Shown: positions 26,365 to 35,124, numbered from the stretch's first letter. The stretch is 64,000 nucleotides of DNA from Roseateles aquatilis (GCF_002205645.1 NZ_NIOF01000005.1:124001-188000), one strand, 5' to 3'. A program made the numbers and translations. The notes: generated by a model not told the origin, from the letters alone.

Positions 26365-26922
26365 TCAGCTTTCGAATCCGGTGATCAGCGCCTTCACGAC
26401 CGGCGCGATCTTGTTGCGGGTCCCGGCCCAGCGGGCCAGTCCGAAGTTCTCCTCGGCCTGATAGCTGCTGCTCGCCAGGAGCGTGCCGTCGGACCGGTGC
26501 AGGCTCAGCGACGCCGCGCTGAGGTTGGCGCGATAACCGCTGGCCATCGGCGGCACGCCCCATTCGATGGTGGCCACGTAGCGCAACCACACGCCGCATT
26601 GCTGCAGGCCCGTGCCCGGCTCGAAGACGCGGCTCTCCACGCCCTGCCCGCGCAACTCCGCCTGCATCGCCGGGACCAGATCCTCCAGCGGGGCGTTGCG
26701 GTTGTATTCGATGCACAGCGTCTTCACCGGCGCGTCGCCGTGGTGGACGGTGTTGCTGGCCTTGGCCGGCGCCGCCGTCGCGAGCGCGGTGGACGTCGCC
26801 GTGCCGGTCGCCTTCACCAGTTCCCAGGCGGGGAGCGGGCTCAGCACGCCGCAGCCGCTCAAGGCCATCGCGGCCGTCGTCGCCAACAGCGCGGCACGCA
26901 TCGGTCGCGGGAGGGCGCGCAT
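26365..26922 (-). CDS. lipoprotein of unknown function in the FlgH-like cluster
   Basis: 185 residues. Signal peptide with lipobox LSGC near residue 24, then Pro/Thr/Ala-rich linker, then a mixed alpha/beta domain with paired motifs TLCIEYNRNAPLEDLVPAMQ and WLRYVATIEWGVPP. The tail SSSYQAEENFGLARWAGTRNKIAP closes the domain. I do not recognise the family. GAGGAG lies directly before a first ATG (26928) but six bases before a second (26922), so the second is chosen. It follows the Ala-rich protein gene by ten bases and precedes flgH by 13, so the three form one operon. Its fold is reminiscent of small outer-membrane lipoproteins that assist ring assembly, but that is speculation. Confidence 0.75.
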   Translation of the reverse strand: MRALPRPMRAALLATTAAMALSGCGVLSPLPAWELVKATGTATSTALATAAPAKASNTVHHGDAPVKTLCIEYNRNAPLEDLVPAMQAELRGQGVESRVFEPGTGLQQCGVWLRYVATIEWGVPPMASGYRANLSAASLSLHRSDGTLLASSSYQAEENFGLARWAGTRNKIAPVVKALITGFES

Positions 26923-26932
26923 CGCCATCTCC

Positions 26933-27367
26933 TCAGACCAGCTCGTCGAGCACGGCGCCGCCGGCCAGCGCCGCCATCACGCCATAGCCGATGACATTGC
27001 CCGCCGCGCTCGCGACCTGCGAGCCCGCTTCACCCGCGGCGTCGAGCACCGCCCCGGCACCATCGCCGACCGCGTTCATGACCCGGGTGGCCGCGCGCGT
27101 CGCGCCCTTGACGACATCGGCGCCCGCACCGGCCAGGTCGTCCGCCGCGCCGGTCACCGCATCCGCGGCAGCGCCGGCCAGCGCCTGCAGGCTCTCCGCG
27201 CTGAAGGTCGCCGTGACACCGAGCACCGGCAGGCCGATCGTCAGGCCGAAGTCGGGCGAATTGCCCGACGCGGACGGCGACACCGAGGCGGACGCGGTGG
27301 CACGGCCGCCGTCGTGCGCGCCGTCGGCGGACGCGGTCAGGTTGGAGATTCCGGACAGGAAGGTCAC
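26933..27367 (-). CDS. Ala/Gly-rich amphipathic protein of the FlgH-like cluster
   Basis: 144 residues from a GTG start at 27367, with GGGAG upstream. No ATG is available downstream of the previous gene. The first 50 residues are Ser/Gly-rich. Residues about 65-130 are helical repeats of the type AADAVTGAADDLAGAGADVVKGA with regular Ala/Val/Asp spacing. The C-terminus (NVIGYGVMAALAGGAVLDELV) is a hydrophobic helix. It has no signal peptide and no recognised domain. Composition resembles amphipathic helix-forming proteins that coat membranes or polymers. It overlaps no gene and sits 20 bases after the previous one and 10 before the lipoprotein gene. Confidence 0.65.
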   Translation of the reverse strand: MTFLSGISNLTASADGAHDGGRATASASVSPSASGNSPDFGLTIGLPVLGVTATFSAESLQALAGAAADAVTGAADDLAGAGADVVKGATRAATRVMNAVGDGAGAVLDAAGEAGSQVASAAGNVIGYGVMAALAGGAVLDELV

Positions 27368-27386
27368 TGCGGGCTCCCGTCGGCGA

Positions 27387-27635
27387 TCAGGCGCGGGTCG
27401 CCAGCGAGGCCGTGTCCAGCGCCAGCGTGGCCGGTGACGCGGTGGGCGCGGCATTGATCGCGCTGGTCGACGCGTTGGCCGCGGGCGCCGCCGACGGCGT
27501 GGCGCCTTGCGCGCCCTTCAGCATCTTGGAAAAGTCGTCGGACGCGCCGGGCTTGGCGCCCTTGGATGCGCCGGCGGACGAGGCACCGGCGGCATGCGCG
27601 GCGGGTGCGGGGGAAGCGGAGGACTTGACGTGCAT
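27387..27635 (-). CDS. small Ala/Ser-rich protein of the FlgH-like cluster
   Basis: 82 residues, beginning MHVKSSASPAPAAHAAGASS. It is Ala, Ser and Pro rich with one charged centre (ASDDFSKMLKGAQG), likely disordered, and no family is recognised. An in-frame ATG at 27695 would add 20 residues. The downstream one is preferred since a weak GAGAG site precedes it. It is the nearest upstream partner of the Ala/Gly-rich protein, spaced by 20 bases. Confidence 0.5.
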   Translation of the reverse strand: MHVKSSASPAPAAHAAGASSAGASKGAKPGASDDFSKMLKGAQGATPSAAPAANASTSAINAAPTASPATLALDTASLATRA

Positions 27636-27693
27636 GGCGAAGCGCTCTCGTTCATTGGGGTGAACGGATTCTTCGCCGCGAGGAGCAGTGGGC

Positions 27694-27715
27694 AACCCGC
27701 GATGAGGCGCGGGTT
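27694..27715. other. perfect 8-bp inverted repeat upstream of the small Ala-rich gene
   Basis: AACCCGCG (27694-27701) and CGCGGGTT (27708-27715) around a six-base loop, in the gap between the 85-residue and 82-residue genes. It could be an operator or a transcript hairpin. No T-run follows on the minus strand. Confidence 0.5.
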
Positions 27716-27827
27716 CCGGCGGATCGTCGCCGGCTGGGTGAACTAGATCACCGAGGGTGGGAATCGACAGGGTTTCGTGCCGCTCAGCCGGCTCAAGTCC
27801 GCGCGAAACCCGCCACGCATCGGGCGG

Positions 27828-28085
27828 TCAGCGCCCGGCGCGCTGCATCTGCAGCGCCATCGCCTCGGACCACTCGTCCCAGGTCGACTCCGTGACCTCC
27901 AGGCCGTCCAGCGCGGGCGGCTCCAGGTCCAGCGGCCAACCCGACGGGCTGAACGGCACGCGCCGCTGCAGCAGCACCTCGGTCTGCCGCAGGATGCGCT
28001 GCATGACCAGGCTGAATTGATGCGATCCGCGCGGGGCGGCGTGACGGCCGCTCTTCGCGGCCGACGGTGCGATGCGATGTCGCAT
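27828..28085 (-). CDS. 85-residue protein of unknown function upstream of the FlgH-like cluster
   Basis: Starts at 28085 with AGGAGAGG seven bases upstream. The basic first 20 residues are followed by FSLVMQRILRQTEVLLQRR, a helical block, and an acidic aromatic stretch (STWDEWSEAMALQMQ). No known family is recognised. It is the first clear minus-strand gene of the group, separated from the next by 192 bases, so it may be transcribed with it or alone. A CCACC-ATAG-GGTGG inverted repeat about 58 bases upstream of its start may be regulatory. Confidence 0.6.
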   Translation of the reverse strand: MRHRIAPSAAKSGRHAAPRGSHQFSLVMQRILRQTEVLLQRRVPFSPSGWPLDLEPPALDGLEVTESTWDEWSEAMALQMQRAGR

Positions 28086-28231
28086 GGGGTCCTCTCCTGA
28101 CGAAGCCGCCACTATCGGCGGTGGCCTGTGCGAGTGCCATCCCACCATAGGGTGGTGCCACGCACGGGCAGGAGGGGGCAGGACGAAAGGCGTCGACGGG
28201 CGGGCGAACGGCGCCACCCGCCCCGGTCGCG

Positions 28232-28372
28232 TCAGATCACCTGGCGCAGCAGGGCATACAGCGCGATGCCGCCAGACCCCACGGCCAGGACGGTCTTCAG
28301 CGAACGGTCGCTGACGAACGCGCCCACGGCACTGCAGACCAGGATGGCGGCGAGGAGATAGTTGGTTTTCAT
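28232..28372 (-). CDS. 46-residue membrane peptide
   Basis: Reads MKTNYLLAAILVCSAVGAFV and continues to a second hydrophobic stretch (TVLAVGSGGIALYALLRQVI), giving two membrane segments joined by a short charged turn SDRSLK. The ribosome site is poor. A small inner-membrane regulator or a leftover fragment are both possible. It lies between the FlgH-like cluster and dmeF. Confidence 0.45.
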   Translation of the reverse strand: MKTNYLLAAILVCSAVGAFVSDRSLKTVLAVGSGGIALYALLRQVI

Positions 28373-28427
28373 GGGGCGGCATTGTGGCCGCGCCATGGGG
28401 CGCGTCCGGCCGTTTCCGCGGCGCCGA

Positions 28428-29498
28428 TCAGACAGTCCGGGCGGGGGGGCGGTTGATCTCCACGGTCACGTGAACAAGTTCCTCGTGGACGGCGAGCAGG
28501 CGACGCACCTCGTCCGGACGCGCGTCGGCACTGTCCGACACCAACGACACGATGCAGGCGTACTGCGCCCGGCCGACACGCCACACATGCAGGTCGGCGA
28601 TCGCGGCCGGCCACGGCGCGGCGGCGATCACCTCGCGGATCTCCGCGACGACGGGCGCATCCATCTCCGCGTCCAGCAGCACCCGGCCCGTGTCACGCAG
28701 CAGACTGCGCGCCCACGCCGCCACCAGCACCGCGCCGGCGATGCCCATCACCGGGTCCAGCCAGTCGGCGCCCCACAGCCGCCCGCCCAGCAGCGCCAGG
28801 ATCGCCAGCACGGACGTGGCGGCGTCCGCCAGGACATGCATGTAGGCCGAATGGAGGTTCAGGTCCTTGTGATCATGCGTGCCGGCGTGGCCCGCTGCCG
28901 ATGTCGCCCCATGCCCATGCGCGTGACCGACGCCCTCCCCGGCCACGGCCTCATGCGCATGTCCGTGCGCGCCCCCGTGGCCCTCGCCATGACCATGACC
29001 ATGACCATGGCCGTGGCCGTGGCCGTGGCCGTGGCCGTGATGCCCGCCCCGCAGCAGCCACGCGCAGATCAGGTTGACCGCCAACCCCACCAGCCCGATG
29101 ACGATGGCCTGCTCGTAGTGGATGGGCGTCGGCGTGATCAGGCGCTCGACCGATTGCCACAGCATCAACCCCGCCACGCCCACCAGCAGCAACGCGCTGC
29201 TGTAGCCGCCCAGGATCTCGATCTTCCAGGTCCCGAAGGCGAAGCGCCCGTCCTTCGCCCAGCGCCGCGCGGCGCCGTAGGCCAGCACCGACACCCCCAG
29301 CGCCACCGCGTGCGAGCTCATGTGCCAACCGTCCGCCAGCAGCGCCATCGAGTTGTAGATGTAACCGCCGGCGATCTCCGCGACCATCATCACCACCGTC
29401 AGCAACACCGCCCAGCGCGTGTTGCGCGCCGCCAGCGGGTTGCCCTCGTCGAAGACATGGGTGTGTTGCCAGGCGTTGGGCGAGAGCGTGGTGGACAT
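28428..29498 (-). CDS. dmeF: cation diffusion facilitator, DmeF-type Co/Ni exporter
   Basis: 356 residues. It has six membrane segments with the transport-site pair Asp/His in MALLADGWHMSSHA and HVLADAATS. A long His-rich loop between helices IV and V, made of GH repeats followed by HAHEAVAGEG and HGHG, is the mark of the DmeF subgroup. The C-terminal cytoplasmic domain starts near LLDAEMDAPVV and ends in VHVTVEINRPPA. It pumps Co2+ and Ni2+ out of the cytoplasm in exchange for protons. It is divergent from dmeR across an operator-type repeat, the standard dmeRF arrangement. Confidence 0.92.
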   Translation of the reverse strand: MSTTLSPNAWQHTHVFDEGNPLAARNTRWAVLLTVVMMVAEIAGGYIYNSMALLADGWHMSSHAVALGVSVLAYGAARRWAKDGRFAFGTWKIEILGGYSSALLLVGVAGLMLWQSVERLITPTPIHYEQAIVIGLVGLAVNLICAWLLRGGHHGHGHGHGHGHGHGHGHGEGHGGAHGHAHEAVAGEGVGHAHGHGATSAAGHAGTHDHKDLNLHSAYMHVLADAATSVLAILALLGGRLWGADWLDPVMGIAGAVLVAAWARSLLRDTGRVLLDAEMDAPVVAEIREVIAAAPWPAAIADLHVWRVGRAQYACIVSLVSDSADARPDEVRRLLAVHEELVHVTVEINRPPARTV

Positions 29499-29528
29499 GG
29501 CGGACGGGGCGCGGCGGCCGGTTGGTTG

Positions 29529-29545
29529 ATACTCCCCCCCAGTAT
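29529..29545. promoter_or_regulatory. DmeR/RcnR-type operator ATACT-C7-AGTAT
   Basis: A G/C tract of seven flanked by inverted ATACT/AGTAT arms lies midway between dmeF and dmeR. RcnR- and DmeR-family repressors bind exactly such A/T-flanked G-tracts, so both promoters should be repressed until Co or Ni binds. Confidence 0.88.
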
Positions 29546-29582
29546 ATGAGCAGACCTGGACGGATGGCTAGAATGCCGTCCC

Positions 29583-29858
29583 ATGGCACACACCCTCACG
29601 GGCAGGAAGAAGCTGCTCACCCGCATCCGCCGCATCCAGGGCCAGACGGCCGCGCTGGAGCGCGCGGTCGATCAGGAGGCCGACTGCATGGCCGTGCTGC
29701 AGCAGATCGCCGCCATCCGCGGCGCGGTCAACGGGCTGATGGCCGAGGTGCTGGAAGGGCATCTGCGCGAGCACGTCGCCGCGCCCGACCTGTCGCCCGA
29801 ACAGCGCGCGGCCGAGAGCGACGCCGTCGCCGCCCTGCTCAAGTCCTATCTGCGCTGA
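29583..29858 (+). CDS. dmeR: metal-sensing repressor DmeR (RcnR/CsoR family)
   Basis: 91 residues of all-helical CsoR/RcnR fold. The ligands match the RcnR set: His3, Cys35, His60 and His64, read from MAH, QEADC, EGH and REH. That set favours Ni/Co over Cu and formaldehyde sensors. The product should form a tetramer on the C-tract operator upstream and release it on metal binding, derepressing dmeF. The gene is divergent from dmeF, and the translated start has no competing ATG. Confidence 0.92.
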   Translation: MAHTLTGRKKLLTRIRRIQGQTAALERAVDQEADCMAVLQQIAAIRGAVNGLMAEVLEGHLREHVAAPDLSPEQRAAESDAVAALLKSYLR

Positions 29859-29955
29859 CGGCGCGAGCCACATCCGCGGGCGTGGACATGCCGCGGGGCC
29901 GGTCTTGTCCAAACGGTAGACTGCGCCGCACAGCCAACACAGCAGGACACGAACG

Positions 29956-32900
29956 GTGGATACAACTGAGCGGGAACCGTTGCGCGTCGTGGTGCTGGGC
30001 GGCTCGGCCGGCAGCATCGACGTCCTGGGGACCGTCCTGGGCGCCCTGCCCCGCGATCCCGGCTTCGCGGTGCTGGTCATCACCCACCTCGATCCCACCG
30101 AGGAAACGCGCCTGCCCGAGCTGCTGCAGGGCCGTACCGAGATGGCCGTCGAGCGCCTGGAACACCTGCGCAAGATCGAGCACGGCCGCGTCTACGTGAT
30201 GCCGGAGAACGCCGGCGTCATGGCGCTGGACGGCCATTTCCGCCTGACCCGCCGCCAGCCCGGCCTGCACCTGCCGATCGACGGCTACCTGGCCTCGATG
30301 GCGCAGGACCCCGATGTCGACGGGGCCGTCGTCATCCTGTCCGGATCGGGGCAGGACGGCGCGGCGGGCATCGTCGACCTGAAGGCCGCCGGCGGGCTGG
30401 TGCTGGCGCAGGCGCCGCAGACCGCCGCCCACGACGGCATGCCCACCGCCGCGATCAACACCGGCCTGGTCGACGAGGTGCTGGCGCCCGGAGCGATCGC
30501 GCCGGCGTTGCTGCAGCGCTTCGGCCGGCCCGGGTCCGTCGACGGCCTCGCGCCCGGGGTCGATCCCAACACCGACGCGCTGGAGACGGCCCTGGCCATC
30601 GTCCAGCAGAAGGCCGGCGTCAACCTCGGCTACGTCAAGGACGTCAACCTGCGCCGCCGTTTCCTGCGTCGCGTGCTGCTGCAGAAGGACCGCGACGTCG
30701 GCGCCTACCTGCAGTTCCTGCGCGGCGACGCCCATGAGGCCGCGGCGCTGCGCGACGACGTCCTCATCGGCGTGACCGCCTTCTTCCGCGACGCGGAGTT
30801 CGTCAACGTGTTGCGCCAGACCGTCCTGCCGCGGCTGCTGGCGCTGAACCACGACCCGATCCGCATCTGGGTCCCGGCCTGCTCTACCGGCGAGGAGGTC
30901 TACACGATCGCCATGCTGCTCAAGGAGGCGATGAACGCCGAGGGCCTCCACCGCCGCGTGCAGATCTTCGGCACCGACATCAACGAGGCCTCGATCGAGA
31001 CCGCCCGCGCCGGCCGCTACAGCGCCGCCGCGCTGGAGAACGTACCGGAGCCGTTCCGCGACACCGCCTTCATGCCCAGCTCCGGCGCCTACCTCGTGGC
31101 CAAGGACCTGCGCGAGATGTGCGTCTTCGCGCGCCACAACCTGCTGACCCACGCGCCCTTCTCCGGCATGGGCCTGATCAGTTGCCGCAACATGCTGATC
31201 TACCTGCGCAAGGAGGCGCAGCAGCATGTCTTCGAGGTGCTGCACTACGCCTGCCGCGCCGACGGATTCATGCTGCTGGGCCGCGCCGAGGCGGCCTCCT
31301 CCGCCGACGGCTTCGAGCACGCCGGCGCGCCCCACCTCTACCGCAAGCTGCCGGCCGCGCGCCGCCAGCGCCCGCTGTTCCCGATCGACGCGCTGCGCCC
31401 CTGGGCCAGCGAGGGCGACACGCCGCGCGCGGTCCAGGCCCCGCCGCCGGACCTCGTCAACGACGCCGCCAACCGGGTGGCGCTGCAGCGCTACGTGCCG
31501 TCCGGATTCGTCGTCAATGAGAACGGCGACGTGGTGCAGTTCCGTGGCGACGTGGCCGCCTTCATCGCGCCGGCCAGCGGCGAGGCGACGCTGGCGCTGC
31601 CGCGCCTGCTGCATGCCGAGCTCAACGTGCCGGTGCGCACCGCCCTGATCGAGGCCAAGCGCACCGCGGCGCCGGTGCGCCGCGAGCGCGTCGCCTTCAA
31701 CGACCGCCGCTACGCGCTCGAAGTGCTGCCGCTGGAGGCGGGCGACGCGCTGCTGCACTTCCTCGTCACCCTGGCGGCCCAGCCCGAGGACACCGCCGCC
31801 GAGCACGCCTTCGCGACTGCCGGCGCGCCGCGCGCGCGCGTCGACGAGCTGGAGCGCACCGTCACCACGCTGTCCGACGAGCTCGAAGCCACGCAGGCGC
31901 AACTGCGCACGGTGGTGAGCGAGTTCGAGTCGGCCAACGAGGAGCTGCGCACCGCCAACGAGGAAATGCTCAGCACCAACGAGGAGCTGCAGAGCGCCAA
32001 CGAGGAACTGCAGAGCGCCAAGCAGGAGCTGGAATCCGCCAACCAGGAGCTGCTCTCGCTGAACGACGAGCTCAAGTCGCGCAACGACGAGCTGGACCGC
32101 GTCAACGACGACCTCAGCAACCTCGTCGAGGGCATCCCGCTGCCGGTGGTGCTGCTGGACCGGCAGCTCCGGCTGCGCCACGCGTCGCCGCAGGCGGCGC
32201 AGCTGTTCGGCCTCGGGCCCGAGGCGATCGGCGAGCCGCTCGGGCAGGTCAGCGGCCGTTTCTCCGTCGGCCATCTGGAGCACATGGTGCAGGCCGCCGT
32301 GCAGGGCCTCGTCGCGGTCGAGCACGAGGTGCAGGACACCGAGCAGCGCTGGTGGATCATCAACGTGCGGGCCTACCGCACCGCGGACGATCGCATCGAC
32401 GGCGCGGTGATCGCCTTCCAGGACATCCACGAACTCAAGTGCGCGCTCGGCCAGGCGCAGCACGCGCGCGGCGACGCCGAGCGCGCCAACACCGCCAAGG
32501 ACGACTTCCTCGGCATGGTCTCGCACGAGCTGCGCGCGCCGTTGAACGTGATCGCCGGCTGGGCCTCCGTGCTCAAGCAGGCGCAGGAACGCGGCACGCT
32601 GGCCGACGCCACCGCCGCGCGCGCGATCGCCACCATCCTGCGCCACTGCCAGACGCAGGCGCAGCTGATCGACGACCTGCTGGACGTGTCCCGCATCGCC
32701 TCCGGCCACCTGGCGCTGGAGATGCGGCCGCTGGACCTGGCCGGCTGCGTGCGCACCGTCACCGAAGGCCTGCAGCCGGCCGCCGAGGCCAAAGGCCTGG
32801 CGCTGCGCACCACGGGCCTGCAGCAGACGCACCGCATCCAGGGCGACGCGCGCCGCGTGCAGCAGATCATCGCCAACCTGGTCGGCAACTCGATCAAGTT

Positions 32901-33765
32901 CACACCCGCCGGCGGGCGCGTCGCCGTATCGCTGGACCGCATCGGGCCGATGATCGAGCTGTCCGTCGTGGACACCGGCATCGGCGTCGCGCCCGATCTG
33001 CTGCCGCGGCTGTTCGACCGCTTCACGCAGGCCGACATCAGCCGCACCCGTGAGTACGGCGGCCTGGGCCTGGGCCTGTCCATCGTGCGACACCTGGTGC
33101 TGGCCCACGGCGGCACGGTCGTCGCCCACAGCGACGGCGAGGGCCGCGGCACGCGGCTGACGATCCGCTTCCCGGCGGTGGAGCTCGTCTCCGGCATCCC
33201 CGAGACGCCGTCGCCGGCCACGCGCGCGCCCGACCTGGGCGGTCTGCGCGTGCTGCTGGTGGACGACGACCCGCATGCGCTCGAAGCGCTGGAGCAGGTG
33301 CTGCAGATCGCCGGCGCCGACGTGCGCGCGGCCGCGTCGGTCGACGATGCGCTGCAGCTCGTCGAGGCCCTCGCGCCGACCGGCTCGCCGCCGTTCCACG
33401 CGCTGGTCAGCGATGTGGCGATGCCGGGCGCGGACGGCTATTCGCTGATCCGCCGCCTGCGGGAACGGGAACGCGCGGCCTCCAACGACGCCGCGACCCA
33501 CCGGACCGACGGCGACGACGGAGCCTCCGGCAAGAACGGCGGCAACGCCGGGAACGACGGGAACGACGGGGACGGCAGCGGCGGCGCGGGCTCGACGGGT
33601 GGGGGCGTCAGCGCCCCCGTGTCGGTGTTCGCGATCGCGCTGACCGGCCTGGCGACGCTGGAAGATCGCGACGCGGCGATCGCCGCCGGCTTCGACGACC
33701 ACGTCGCCAAGCCGGTCGACACGGACCGGCTCATCGAAAAGCTGCTGGTCGCGCGCCCACGCTGA
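29956..33765 (+). CDS. CheB-CheR-PAS-histidine kinase-receiver fusion protein
   Basis: 1269 residues from a GTG start. Order: CheB methylesterase (Ser17, His44, Asp134 triad, no receiver domain), CheR methyltransferase (about 200-450), a coiled coil of repeated ANEELQS-type heptads (about 640-720), a PAS domain (about 720-830), HisKA with His857 in VSHELRAPLN, and HATPase (NLVGNSIKFTP, DTGIGVAPD, GLGLGLSIV). The C-terminal receiver has phosphate acceptor Asp1153 in SDVAMPGADG. The receiver is split by an insertion of about 40 residues rich in Gly, Asn and Asp. This is the known CheB/R-fused hybrid kinase architecture. The expected role is adaptive signalling that joins methylation to a kinase. 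The input is not known. Confidence 0.93.
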   Translation: MDTTEREPLRVVVLGGSAGSIDVLGTVLGALPRDPGFAVLVITHLDPTEETRLPELLQGRTEMAVERLEHLRKIEHGRVYVMPENAGVMALDGHFRLTRRQPGLHLPIDGYLASMAQDPDVDGAVVILSGSGQDGAAGIVDLKAAGGLVLAQAPQTAAHDGMPTAAINTGLVDEVLAPGAIAPALLQRFGRPGSVDGLAPGVDPNTDALETALAIVQQKAGVNLGYVKDVNLRRRFLRRVLLQKDRDVGAYLQFLRGDAHEAAALRDDVLIGVTAFFRDAEFVNVLRQTVLPRLLALNHDPIRIWVPACSTGEEVYTIAMLLKEAMNAEGLHRRVQIFGTDINEASIETARAGRYSAAALENVPEPFRDTAFMPSSGAYLVAKDLREMCVFARHNLLTHAPFSGMGLISCRNMLIYLRKEAQQHVFEVLHYACRADGFMLLGRAEAASSADGFEHAGAPHLYRKLPAARRQRPLFPIDALRPWASEGDTPRAVQAPPPDLVNDAANRVALQRYVPSGFVVNENGDVVQFRGDVAAFIAPASGEATLALPRLLHAELNVPVRTALIEAKRTAAPVRRERVAFNDRRYALEVLPLEAGDALLHFLVTLAAQPEDTAAEHAFATAGAPRARVDELERTVTTLSDELEATQAQLRTVVSEFESANEELRTANEEMLSTNEELQSANEELQSAKQELESANQELLSLNDELKSRNDELDRVNDDLSNLVEGIPLPVVLLDRQLRLRHASPQAAQLFGLGPEAIGEPLGQVSGRFSVGHLEHMVQAAVQGLVAVEHEVQDTEQRWWIINVRAYRTADDRIDGAVIAFQDIHELKCALGQAQHARGDAERANTAKDDFLGMVSHELRAPLNVIAGWASVLKQAQERGTLADATAARAIATILRHCQTQAQLIDDLLDVSRIASGHLALEMRPLDLAGCVRTVTEGLQPAAEAKGLALRTTGLQQTHRIQGDARRVQQIIANLVGNSIKFTPAGGRVAVSLDRIGPMIELSVVDTGIGVAPDLLPRLFDRFTQADISRTREYGGLGLGLSIVRHLVLAHGGTVVAHSDGEGRGTRLTIRFPAVELVSGIPETPSPATRAPDLGGLRVLLVDDDPHALEALEQVLQIAGADVRAAASVDDALQLVEALAPTGSPPFHALVSDVAMPGADGYSLIRRLRERERAASNDAATHRTDGDDGASGKNGGNAGNDGNDGDGSGGAGSTGGGVSAPVSVFAIALTGLATLEDRDAAIAAGFDDHVAKPVDTDRLIEKLLVARPR

Positions 33766-33804
33766 CCCCACCGCTCGCGGCGAGGGCGAGGGCGAGGGCG
33801 ACGC

Positions 33805-34950
33805 TCAGTGCGCCATCTGCCCCGCGATCGCCGGGGCGGCGGCGCTGCGGCGGCGGGCGCGCTTGATCTCGTACATGCGCTCGTCGGCCAGGCGTAGCGC
33901 CTCCTCGGCGGTCAGGCCCACGGGATTGACCGCGACCACGCCCACGCTGGCGCCGGCGTACTGCAGCGCGTTGCCATCCAGCTCGAAATGCCCGACCGTC
34001 GCCAGCGACGCGCGCTGTTCCAGCGTGCGCGCCGCCTGCAGCGCCTCGGCGTGATCGACCCATGCGCCGCTGGACGGCGGCAGGCCGCCCAGGCCCGCGC
34101 CGGGACCGACGACGACGAACTCGTCGCCACCCATGCGCGCCAGCATGTCCGACCCGCGCAGTTCCAGCGACAGCCGCTGCGCGATGGCCTGCAGGAACCG
34201 ATCGCCGCATTGATGCCCGAGCTGATCGTTGATCGCCTTGAAGCCGTCCAGGTCGATGCAGCCGATCAGCACGCAGCTACCGTCGCGCACCGCGCGTTGC
34301 AGCTGGCGATGCAGTTCGTCGAAGAGCGCGCGGCGATTCGGCAGGCCCGTCAGGGCATCGGTCAGCGCGAAGGTCGCGAGCTGCTCGTTGGCGGCGCGCA
34401 GGTCGGCGACCAGGCGCTCGCGTTGGATGAACTGGCCGACGAGCGAGGAGAACAACCGCAACATCGCCTCCGCCTCCGGTCCCACCGGATGGCGCCGCGC
34501 GCTGGCGGCGCAGAGCGTGCCCAGCAGCTCGCCGCCGGCGGTGCACACCGGCGCGCTGACATAGGTTTGGATGCCGAGCTGGCGCGCCGCGTCGGAATCG
34601 CCCCAGCATTCGGCCACGTCGCTGGTGGCCATGCGGCCGGCGTCCAGCGCGCGCTTGCAGAGCGTGTCGTGCCAGGGCACGGACAGCCCCTCCGGGATCA
34701 CCATCGCGCCGACGTTGCGTGCCAGCAGCACCTGCTGCTCGCCCGCGCGCAGGTCCACCGCCGTCAGGTAGGTCGACTCCAGGCCGGTGACGGTGCCCAG
34801 CATGTCCAGCAGCGGACGGGTGAGGGCGTCGAGGGTCTGCGCCGCCGGGACGGTGACGGACAGCTGGGTGAGCAAGGCATCCAAGATCGAGGTCGGGGTC
34901 AGGTCTGAACGGGCCGGATGTTGGCACAACTCCGGGCCGCTATCGGACAC
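33805..34950 (-). CDS. GAF-GGDEF diguanylate cyclase
   Basis: 381 residues from a GTG at 34950; the true start is uncertain because no in-frame ATG with a ribosome site is near. Residues about 20-170 are a GAF domain (LDALTRPLLDMLG, LCKRALDAGRMATSDVAE, YVSAPVCTAGGELLGTLCA). Residues about 200-370 are a GGDEF domain with LTDALTGLPNRRALF, DLDGFKAINDQLGHQCGD and MARMGGDEFVVV-type active site, including the complete GGDEF. It makes c-di-GMP in response to a small ligand or redox cue. An inhibitory I-site RxxD is not obvious before the motif. It is convergent with the large kinase, with 39 bases between them. Confidence 0.88.
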   Translation of the reverse strand: MSDSGPELCQHPARSDLTPTSILDALLTQLSVTVPAAQTLDALTRPLLDMLGTVTGLESTYLTAVDLRAGEQQVLLARNVGAMVIPEGLSVPWHDTLCKRALDAGRMATSDVAECWGDSDAARQLGIQTYVSAPVCTAGGELLGTLCAASARRHPVGPEAEAMLRLFSSLVGQFIQRERLVADLRAANEQLATFALTDALTGLPNRRALFDELHRQLQRAVRDGSCVLIGCIDLDGFKAINDQLGHQCGDRFLQAIAQRLSLELRGSDMLARMGGDEFVVVGPGAGLGGLPPSSGAWVDHAEALQAARTLEQRASLATVGHFELDGNALQYAGASVGVVAVNPVGLTAEEALRLADERMYEIKRARRRSAAAPAIAGQMAH

Positions 34951-35124
34951 CGTCCGTCGCGGACGCCGCGCCGCCCGCCGGACGGCCGCGCGATGCGCAA
35001 TATTGCCGCCGGCGCTCGCGGCCAGCGTCGCGCCGATACGCCACGGCGACCGGCCCGCCGCGCCTGTCCCGACCCCACCACGGCCTCTCTGCATGCCGCG
35101 GCGGCCTGGCGATGGCACCGGTGC

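Noticed and set aside
29839-33771. A minus-strand open frame of about 1300 codons opposite the large hybrid kinase
   Set aside because: The plus strand encodes well-defined CheB, CheR and kinase motifs. The antisense frame has no recognisable motif and is a composition artefact.
33781-33802. GAGGGC short repeat between the hybrid kinase and the GGDEF gene
   Set aside because: Only about three units and no structure; likely chance in GC-rich DNA.
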